6,460 bases of DNA, taken from positions 1-6,460 of the forward strand of contig JACMPS010000553.1 in NCBI GenBank assembly GCA_014377395.1, in the 5' to 3' direction. Shown in pieces: positions 1 to 4,366 of this stretch; position 1 is the stretch's first letter; each line of letters opens with the position of its first letter. The stretch is from Chthonomonadaceae bacterium (GTDB lineage: Bacteria > Armatimonadota > Chthonomonadetes > Chthonomonadales > Chthonomonadaceae). The notes beneath the pieces were generated by a model. That model was not told where the DNA came from. It saw nothing but the letters and a program-made list of their open reading frames with translations, and did not search any database. The position numbers and the translations under genes were made by a program.

Positions 1-1
1 G

Positions 2-88
2 TGTCAAGTGTTGAGAAGAGAGGCGGCACGGTTTTCGCACGCGGAAGAATTGGAAAAAAAGTTCGTTCACGCCCTTGACAAACAGTAG
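2..88 (+). CDS. C-terminal end of an unidentified protein (partial, cut by left edge)
   Basis: Frame 2 of the plus strand is open from the left edge to a TAG at 86-88, giving 28 residues before the stop. The tail reads like a real amphipathic helical C-terminus: it is rich in Ala, Glu, Lys, Arg and Leu and includes REAARFSHAEELEKKF. A second plus frame is also open, to a TGA at 76-78, but its Gly/Arg/Lys-rich product looks less protein-like. The family cannot be recognised from so few residues. If real, the gene converges on cdsA with about 31 bp between the two stop codons, which suits a compact bacterial chromosome. The call rests on composition and open frame only, over a length at which an open frame can occur by chance. 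Confidence 0.42.
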   Translation, partial: CQVLRREAARFSHAEELEKKFVHALDKQ

Positions 89-103
89 ATAAGTGTCTAT
101 AAC
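75..103 (+). promoter_or_regulatory. Near-consensus sigma70-type promoter pointing into the 3' end of cdsA
   Basis: A perfect TTGACA (75-80) is followed, after a 17-bp spacer, by TATAAC (98-103), 5 of 6 to the consensus -10. Transcription would start near 110 and run rightwards, antisense to cdsA. No convincing plus-strand gene follows, so the product would be an antisense or small RNA. A dyad AGTGT-CTATA-ACACT (92-106) covers the -10, as an operator might. The -35 overlaps the last codons of the possible left-edge gene, so the match may be fortuitous. Confidence 0.42.
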
Positions 104-110
104 ACTCTAC
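85..110 (+). terminator. Weak hairpin between convergent genes, possible terminator
   Basis: GTAG (85-88) can pair with CTAC (107-110), and AGTGT (92-96) with ACACT (102-106), leaving a 3-nt bulge (89-91) and a 5-nt loop. A short T-rich stretch (TTTTCT) follows at 113-118. The site lies between the stops of the converging left-edge gene and cdsA, where a bidirectional terminator is expected. The stem is short, A/T-rich and bulged, and it overlaps the promoter-like boxes, so either reading is tentative. Confidence 0.25.
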
Positions 111-119
111 ACTTTTCTC

Positions 120-998
120 TCACCGAATCGCCCAAAGCAGGTACGCGAGTGGAGCCACAAACATCAGACTGTCGAAGCGATCCAATACCCCGCCATGACC
201 GGGCAACATCGCCCCGAAATCCTTAATACCTGCTTCTCGTTTTAAGGCGGATTCCCATAGATCTCCGAGGGGTCCCGCTACCCCTGCAACGACGCCGATA
301 ACGACGCCGATAACGGGTGACAAATGCTGACTTTGTGCGACAACGGCTCCGACAATGGCTGAACCCACAAGACCGCCGATTGCGCCCTCAACCGTCTTTT
401 TAGGAGAAAGAGTCGGAGCAAGTCTGCGCTTTCCGAAAGCACGTCCCACAAAGTAAGCGAAGGTGTCGGTTGCCCAGACGCAGAAAACAACCGTGAGTAA
501 TGCCCACACGCCGTACTTCGGAACGGAACGCAATAAAACTAACCCCGACAACAATCCTCCTACGTACACCGCCCCAATCAATCCGATCCCCCCTTTGCTT
601 TTCCGAAACTTGCCGAGTGCCACACCCGTTTTCGCCGCGTTCCCCGTGAACGTCACAAACATCAGCACCCCCGCAATTTGGAGGACATTGAAGGCACTTG
701 CCCACTCCGGCTTTCTGTGAACGAGAAAGTAAGCGAGCGACGGCAACAGAGACCCGACCCACAGGAAAAGGGAAGATGCATTGACTCCCCCTCTCCCTAA
801 CGAAGCATGAGCGGCAGGGAGAGGGGGCTGGGGGGTGAGGGCATTTTCTTCCACTTTACCTCCGTACACCCGGTTCCATTCCACCAATCCTGCCCCGACA
901 AGCAGGGTGACAAAAGCGAGAAAGACGAGTTCCCCCGCAAAGCAAAACGCAAGAAACAGGGGGATCGCAAGCAGACCCGTGAAGATGCGAGTTTTCAT
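120..998 (-). CDS. cdsA: Phosphatidate cytidylyltransferase (CDP-diacylglycerol synthase)
   Basis: CdsA is an integral membrane enzyme that makes CDP-diacylglycerol from phosphatidate and CTP, the branch point to phosphatidylglycerol, cardiolipin and other phospholipids. The 292-residue protein is mostly hydrophobic helices. The family signature is complete near the C-terminus: S250-A-L-K-R254, K259-D260, then P266-G-H-G-G270 and D273-R-F-D276. The conserved ATDTFAYFVGRAFGKRR segment lies at 176-191, with SPKKTVEGAIGG following at 198-209. The length is slightly above the usual 260-285, because residues about 53-72 come from an inserted palindromic repeat in the hydrophilic loop after the first membrane segments. 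A 4-residue tandem repeat (IGVV twice, 230-237) lies in a late helix. The ATG overlaps the stop of the transporter gene as ATGA and its own Shine-Dalgarno is weak, so coupled translation is likely. It is the last gene of its unit; the dxr, uppS or frr neighbours often seen beside cdsA are absent here. Confidence 0.96.
   Translation of the reverse strand: MKTRIFTGLLAIPLFLAFCFAGELVFLAFVTLLVGAGLVEWNRVYGGKVEENALTPQPPLPAAHASLGRGGVNASSLFLWVGSLLPSLAYFLVHRKPEWASAFNVLQIAGVLMFVTFTGNAAKTGVALGKFRKSKGGIGLIGAVYVGGLLSGLVLLRSVPKYGVWALLTVVFCVWATDTFAYFVGRAFGKRRLAPTLSPKKTVEGAIGGLVGSAIVGAVVAQSQHLSPVIGVVIGVVAGVAGPLGDLWESALKREAGIKDFGAMLPGHGGVLDRFDSLMFVAPLAYLLWAIR
289..312 (-). repeat. 12-bp perfect tandem duplication within cdsA
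   Basis: ACGACGCCGATA (289-300) is repeated exactly at 301-312 and followed by a further partial ACG. On the coding strand the duplication adds four residues, giving IGVV-IGVV (residues 230-237) inside a predicted membrane helix just before the catalytic signature. The unit is a multiple of three, so a copy-number change would keep the frame. It may be a recent slippage event or simply a Gly/Val/Ile-rich helix with matching codons. Confidence 0.6.
783..842 (-). repeat. REP-like palindromic repeat inserted in frame in cdsA
   Basis: A perfect 12-bp inverted repeat, CCCCCTCTCCCT (787-798) and AGGGAGAGGGGG (816-827), encloses a 17-nt loop. It is followed by CTGGGGGGTGAGGG (828-841). On the coding strand this reads CCCTCACCCCCCAGCCCCC and so on, the typical face of a family of dispersed G/C-rich palindromes found intergenically and within genes of various bacteria. 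Translated, it gives ALTPQPPLPAAHASLGRGG, a Pro/Gly-rich low-complexity segment unlike the rest of this membrane protein. The reading frame is kept. It is the only copy seen in this window. Boundaries are approximate, and identity with a named repeat family is from memory of its appearance. Confidence 0.75.
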
Positions 999-2344
999 GC
1001 GGCGTTCTCAGAGAGTTTAAGGTAGACCCGTTCGCGGATCGGACGAATCAGCACTGTTCCCGCGATAAGGTAAAGCAGGACAAGCGATAGGACAACTCGA
1101 TAGCCGAACCCGGAACCGAAATGCTCTGTTGCCCATACCGCCGCCGCACCGTGATTGAACAGGTTTGCCACTAAGCCCCCGACAAGCGGCGCAAATACCT
1201 GCGGAACCGTAAATGCCGCGTGCCACACTCCCATATACTTCGCTTCGTCGGCGTCGGGGAGGAGGTTTGTGGCAAGTGCCCAGTCTACGGCTTGAAACGC
1301 CCCGAAACCTGCCCCGAAGAAAAACGCCGCAATCAGAGCCACTGAGACGGAACTCGTCAACAAAAAGAGAACGGCAGCAATGCCGGTAACGATACACGAA
1401 ACGTAGACCACCAGTTTTTTCGAGACCCGGTCCGCCAGAATTCCCGCCGGGAAATTGCCTACCAACCCCGAAATTGTTGCAATCATCAGGATTTTAGTGG
1501 CGGTTCCCTCCGGGGCTTTGAGGGTATCGCTTGCATAATAAGCGATAAAAGTAATCGCCGTATAAAAGCCGAGATTGATCACAAAGCGGGAAGCAATCAA
1601 CCAGAAAAAGTCCCGATTACCCTTTACGTCAACCGTGAAGGAGTGCTTCAGGGTCTCGATCAGTCCGGTTTGCAGGGCGGGGTTGTCGGTGGCGGGGCGT
1701 TCGACAATCCGAAATTGAGTGTAAAGTGCCGCCGCAACCAGTGCGAGCGAAAGCACGATGCACACCTTCCACAGTCCGTTTTCCTGGTGAATCAACGAAG
1801 AGCAAACCGCAAAACTGAGTAACTGCCCCAAGATGCTTCCCACGCCCATGTAAGCGGAAGCAGTTCCCTGTCTCTCTTTTGGGATGAGGTCAGGGACAAG
1901 GGCTTGATAGGGTGAAGTCGCCACATTTGCCCAGAACTGAATCAAACAGAACGAAAGAGCAAGGTAGGGAACCAATTTCATGCTCGGCGGCAACGATCCC
2001 AGATAAGCCAGCCAGAGCAGGAACGGCACGGTCAAGATCGTTCCGGTGAGAATATAGGGGCGTCTTTTCCCTCCCTTAAAGCGGGAGTGATCGCTGTAAG
2101 TCCCGACAATCAGGCTGATGATCGTGGAGACGAACGCCCCTGCGCCCAGCACCCAACCCAGCACGAGGTCTTTCTGATCGCCCGCCATACGCTCGACGAT
2201 TTGTTGGAGGACAAGCGTGATCATTCCTGTCCAGAGCAAGGAAAGTGCAAACCAGTAAACGCTCAGTTCCAGATAGAAAAAGGGCGTGAGGCGGCGGGGA
2301 GCGGAGCCGTATCGAAGCGAAAGGTCTTGCGTGCGCGGGGTCAT
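995..2344 (-). CDS. Major facilitator superfamily transporter, SLC45/sucrose-symporter-like
   Basis: A 449-residue, 12-helix-type polytopic membrane protein. The MFS loop 2-3 motif is seen as GTYSDHSRFKGGKRRPYIL (81-99), the K/R-R-R-P form found in SLC45 and GPH-like sugar carriers, and it is repeated in the second half as GILADRVSKK (301-310). NVATSPYQALVPDLIPKERQG (140-160) and the AVDWALATNLLPD segment (352-364) are also typical of SLC45-type bacterial members. By family it would be a proton- or sodium-coupled secondary transporter of a sugar or glycoside, but the substrate and direction cannot be read from sequence. The start is well supported: TGGAGG at 2352-2357 lies 7 nt before the ATG, and the ATG overlaps the stop of the nucleotidyltransferase as ATGA. 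Its own stop overlaps the cdsA start in the same way. No frameshift or truncation is seen. Confidence 0.87.
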   Translation of the reverse strand: MTPRTQDLSLRYGSAPRRLTPFFYLELSVYWFALSLLWTGMITLVLQQIVERMAGDQKDLVLGWVLGAGAFVSTIISLIVGTYSDHSRFKGGKRRPYILTGTILTVPFLLWLAYLGSLPPSMKLVPYLALSFCLIQFWANVATSPYQALVPDLIPKERQGTASAYMGVGSILGQLLSFAVCSSLIHQENGLWKVCIVLSLALVAAALYTQFRIVERPATDNPALQTGLIETLKHSFTVDVKGNRDFFWLIASRFVINLGFYTAITFIAYYASDTLKAPEGTATKILMIATISGLVGNFPAGILADRVSKKLVVYVSCIVTGIAAVLFLLTSSVSVALIAAFFFGAGFGAFQAVDWALATNLLPDADEAKYMGVWHAAFTVPQVFAPLVGGLVANLFNHGAAAVWATEHFGSGFGYRVVLSLVLLYLIAGTVLIRPIRERVYLKLSENAA

Positions 2345-3102
2345 GTGTTTGCCTCCAGTGAGAGAGCGTAGCGGTAATCCTCAAGAGTGTCAATGTCGAG
2401 CGCGAGTTCGGAGGGAGAGTGAGGCACGGCAGCCCCCTCACACCTCAGCAGTTTCCGGCAACGGGCTTCGATGTCCTGCACTGTCAGTTTTTTCAAGAGA
2501 AACTTAATCACAAATCCAACACCGAGCAACCGTGCCAGTCCGAGTTGACTTTTCCGCGCCTCAAAAACTTTTTCAAGGTGAACCCGATTACGGCGTAGCA
2601 CGTCGGCATCGAGCAATGCCACCGAGCCAATCGTATAAAAATCGCCACTGAGCGGTACATACTCTCCCGGTGCGTTCAGAAAGCGGGCTTCGTACTCGGT
2701 TTGCGTCATAATCGGCAGGGCGACTTCGGCGGAAGGCGGGCAGAGTTCAAGAAAGCGCGTGATCATTTCTCCCGTGATCGAGGGCAGATCGGTTGTTACC
2801 ACGAGAACCTGCGGGTTTTTGCTGTGCTTTTGAAGCCAGTCCAGCCCACGAAAAATGTTGTCGGGAGCCGTTTCGCCGGGAGAAAGAACTTCACTCACGC
2901 CAAGACGGTTTGCCTCTTCACGAACGCTCTCATCCCCGATCACCACGATTTTCTCGATTTGTTCACTCCTCTGCAAAGCGCGGACAGCGCGTTCCAGAAG
3001 TGTGATGCCGCCGATTTTGACCAGTGCTTTGACCTGAGTTCCGGCTTCTTTTGCAAACTCACCGCTAATCGTTCCGCCTGCCGGGAGAATTGCGTCTCTC
3101 AT
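2341..3102 (-). CDS. MobA-like NTP transferase domain protein
   Basis: A 253-residue soluble protein with a GT-A type nucleotidyltransferase fold. The N-terminal nucleotide-binding loop reads AILPAGGTISGEF (4-16), with LPAGG where the family usually has LAGG. A Lys follows in KALVKIGG (25-32), next to the sugar-phosphate-like TLLERAVRAL segment (34-43). The metal-binding turn is TTDLPSIT (103-110), with D105. SELALDIDTLEDY (231-243) near the end is the usual C-terminal metal or nucleotide motif, with D236 and D238. Related enzymes (MobA, IspD, MurNAc-1-P and inositol-1-P nucleotidyltransferases) join an NTP to a small phosphorylated partner. Which NTP and partner apply here is unknown; molybdopterin is not implied, since no moa/moe genes are near. 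The start follows GAGGAAG (3109-3115) at a good spacing. The gene ends in an ATGA overlap with the transporter gene, which points to a shared process. Confidence 0.82.
   Translation of the reverse strand: MRDAILPAGGTISGEFAKEAGTQVKALVKIGGITLLERAVRALQRSEQIEKIVVIGDESVREEANRLGVSEVLSPGETAPDNIFRGLDWLQKHSKNPQVLVVTTDLPSITGEMITRFLELCPPSAEVALPIMTQTEYEARFLNAPGEYVPLSGDFYTIGSVALLDADVLRRNRVHLEKVFEARKSQLGLARLLGVGFVIKFLLKKLTVQDIEARCRKLLRCEGAAVPHSPSELALDIDTLEDYRYALSLEANT
2352..2357 (-). promoter_or_regulatory. Strong ribosome binding site of the transporter gene
   Basis: TGGAGG on the minus strand ends 7 nt before the ATG at 2342-2344. It lies inside the last codons of the nucleotidyltransferase gene and fixes the transporter start at the ATGA overlap. 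Confidence 0.8.
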
Positions 3103-3108
3103 TAATTA

Positions 3109-3115
3109 CTTCCTC
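3109..3115 (-). promoter_or_regulatory. Ribosome binding site of the nucleotidyltransferase, overlapping the upstream small ORF stop
   Basis: GAGGAAG on the minus strand lies 6 nt before the ATG at 3100-3102. Its first two bases belong to the TGA (3114-3116) of the 45-codon ORF, so a ribosome ending there would sit on the next start site. This arrangement supports both the chosen start and the small ORF being translated. Confidence 0.7.
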
Positions 3116-3251
3116 ACTTGAGTTGTTTTGATTGTCTCAAAGGCAAGGAATTGAGCGTCGCCCAACCTCCGACAAAAGCCATACTGCCTGCAACCATGAC
3201 GCGCATCATGCCTCCCAATTGCTGTAGAAACAACATCCACATCGTATTCAT
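3114..3251 (-). CDS. Small hydrophobic protein candidate, 45 residues
   Basis: The product begins MNTMWMLFLQQLGGMMRVMV and continues through a Gly/Ala/Phe-rich stretch (AGSMAFVGGW, 21-30) to a basic tail, RQSKQLK (39-45). Residues about 4-32 could form one membrane helix with the positively charged end on the cytoplasmic side. No family is recognised. The stop codon lies inside the ribosome binding site of the nucleotidyltransferase, 11 bp before its ATG. Upstream, GGA lies about 10 nt and GAGGAG about 15 nt before the ATG, so the start signal is moderate, and an in-frame stop 13 codons upstream prevents a much longer form. An overlapping 63-codon frame on the same strand (3106-3297) is the rival reading, but its Cys/His/Arg-rich product looks off-frame and it has no ribosome binding site. 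If real, this is the first gene of the coupled unit. Confidence 0.5.
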   Translation of the reverse strand: MNTMWMLFLQQLGGMMRVMVAGSMAFVGGWATLNSLPLRQSKQLK

Positions 3252-3311
3252 ATTGGTTATTTCCGGCTCCTCTGTTTTCTCTGCAAATCAATTTCATTCG
3301 ATTACACAGAG

Positions 3312-3317
3312 ATTATA
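3312..3317 (-). promoter_or_regulatory. Possible -10 box (TATAAT) upstream of the small ORF and downstream genes
   Basis: A perfect TATAAT lies on the minus strand about 60 nt before the start of the 45-residue ORF, in the 116-bp gap after the HAD phosphatase gene. With a 17-bp spacer the -35 position would be TGTGCC (3335-3340), a poor match, so the promoter would need an activator or another sigma partner. It would serve the unit from the small ORF to cdsA. Confidence 0.4.
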
Positions 3318-3367
3318 AGCGAACCGCCCTCTTCGGCACATGGGGCGAAAGACCTATCTTTAAGAAC

Positions 3368-4237
3368 TTAGCGCAAAACCCATTTTTCGATTGCGTCCGC
3401 CACTCCGTCCTCTTCGGCAGTTCCGGTTACATCGTCTGCGACCTCCAGTACTTCGGGGATTGCGTTTCCCATTGCCACCCCGATTCCCGCCCATTTCAAC
3501 ATACCGAGATCGTTCATGTGGTCGCCAATCGCCATTGTTTCGCTCTGAGTAATACCGAGACGCTTTGCCATTATCTCCAGTCCAAGCCGCTTGTCCACGC
3601 CCGCCACATAAACTTCGACGCCCCACGCTTCCCGCGTTCCCGACTCGACTATCGAAACCTCTTCAGAAAGAGTTCCGCGCAGATGTGCGACAAGGGGACG
3701 GATGACGGCGGGGTCTCCAAAGGAAGAAACGGAAATTGGCTCAAAGGGAAGCGTATGGAGCAGGTCTCCGTCCGGGCGATAACGAGGCGGCTCCGCCCAC
3801 GCCCCTGAAGGTAAATCAGGGTGATAGAGGGCGCGTGAAAGCTCGATCTCGTCACTCACGCAATCCTCAAAAACGTAAGGCTGTGAACCGGCGTCTACAA
3901 TCGCCTTGATGATCTGGAGGGCAAGCGGAACCGGCAACAGGCGACGCGAAATAATCTCGTTTGTGAGATCGTTCATCACCAGCCCGCCGTTAGAGGTGAT
4001 CAGGTAAGTCGCGGGGGGGCGCAGTTGCTCCGAAATGAAGAGTGCGGTGTAGCGGGTTCTGCCCGTTGTGGGAATGATCTCAACGCCGCGCTCTTTTGCA
4101 CGGGAGAGAGCGTTCATCACGCGAGGCGAAACACGCTCATTTTTTGCGATCATCGTACCGTCCATGTCAATAAAGACCGCACGAATCGGTGAAGTGAGCG
4201 TAAAATCCAGATTTTGAGAAGAGTTTTGATGTGTCAC
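3368..4237 (-). CDS. Cof-type HAD-IIB family phosphatase
   Basis: A 289-residue cytoplasmic hydrolase of the haloacid dehalogenase superfamily, subclass IIB (Cof type), which removes phosphate from sugar phosphates, nucleotides or cofactors. All four HAD motifs are present: motif I D24-M-D26-G-T, with the nucleophile and acid/base aspartates; motif II T58-G-R60; motif III K216 in GVDKRLGLEI; and motif IV GDHMND (238-243), with D239 and D243 for magnesium. The C2 cap lies between motifs II and III, roughly residues 85-200. The length is normal. The substrate cannot be told from sequence. The only usable start is a GTG at 4235-4237: an in-frame TAA lies two codons upstream and no ATG occurs before motif I. 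The Shine-Dalgarno is weak. The gene is divergent from alaS and lies on the same strand as the downstream unit, 116 bp before the small ORF, so read-through is possible. Confidence 0.92.
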   Translation of the reverse strand: MTHQNSSQNLDFTLTSPIRAVFIDMDGTMIAKNERVSPRVMNALSRAKERGVEIIPTTGRTRYTALFISEQLRPPATYLITSNGGLVMNDLTNEIISRRLLPVPLALQIIKAIVDAGSQPYVFEDCVSDEIELSRALYHPDLPSGAWAEPPRYRPDGDLLHTLPFEPISVSSFGDPAVIRPLVAHLRGTLSEEVSIVESGTREAWGVEVYVAGVDKRLGLEIMAKRLGITQSETMAIGDHMNDLGMLKWAGIGVAMGNAIPEVLEVADDVTGTAEEDGVADAIEKWVLR

Positions 4238-4257
4238 GGTTTAGTTTACCCGAGGCT

Positions 4258-4286
4258 TTGCCCGGAAGGGACGAAAACGGTATAAT
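4258..4286 (+). promoter_or_regulatory. Sigma70-type promoter of alaS
   Basis: TTGCCC (4258-4263) and a perfect TATAAT (4281-4286) are separated by 17 bp, upstream of alaS on the same strand. Transcription would start near 4293 and leave a leader of about 74 nt. The -10 reads TATTAT on the opposite strand, so it may also serve the divergent HAD gene, although no -35 is visible in that direction. Confidence 0.65.
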
Positions 4287-4302
4287 AGAAATTCCGCAAC
4301 TG

Positions 4303-4328
4303 TCGGGGAGGCTCTAAGTCTGCCCCGA
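4303..4328 (+). promoter_or_regulatory. Stem-loop in the alaS leader
   Basis: TCGGGG (4303-4308) pairs perfectly with CCCCGA (4323-4328) around a 14-nt loop, about 10 nt into the predicted transcript. No T-run follows at once, so it is not a standard terminator. A second, A/T-rich hairpin (CCTAAAA 4334-4340 with TTTTATCAGG 4344-4353) would tie up part of the AGGA at 4351-4354. No T-box features were recognised. It could control stability or translation of alaS; the function is inferred. Confidence 0.4.
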
Positions 4329-4366
4329 AATTGCCTAAAATCGTTTTATCAGGACACAATTACGTT

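Noticed and set aside
1..70. Minus-strand ORF from a GTG at 68-70 to the left edge, as a next gene after cdsA
   Set aside because: No ATG, no ribosome binding site at proper spacing, and a Phe/Arg/Cys-rich product. The plus frame ending at 88 looks more protein-like.
463..1025. Plus-strand open frames opposite cdsA (463-720, 807-1025, 835-1020)
   Set aside because: They are antisense to a clear CdsA, have no family motif or good start signal, and two of them begin within the palindromic repeat region.
2405..2445. G/C-rich stretch in the nucleotidyltransferase gene resembling part of the cdsA palindrome
   Set aside because: It has no matching inverted arm, and it overlaps the conserved SELALDIDT motif and the codons just before it, so the likeness is to common CCTCAC and CTCCC words only.
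3106..3297. 63-codon minus-strand ORF in the gap between HAD and nucleotidyltransferase genes
   Set aside because: It has no ribosome binding site and a Cys/His/Arg-rich composition typical of an off-frame reading. The overlapping 45-codon frame has a better stop/start arrangement with the next gene.
3325..3347. CGCCC/GGGCG hairpin after the HAD gene as a terminator
   Set aside because: The stem is only 5 bp with a 13-nt loop and no T-run follows on the minus strand.
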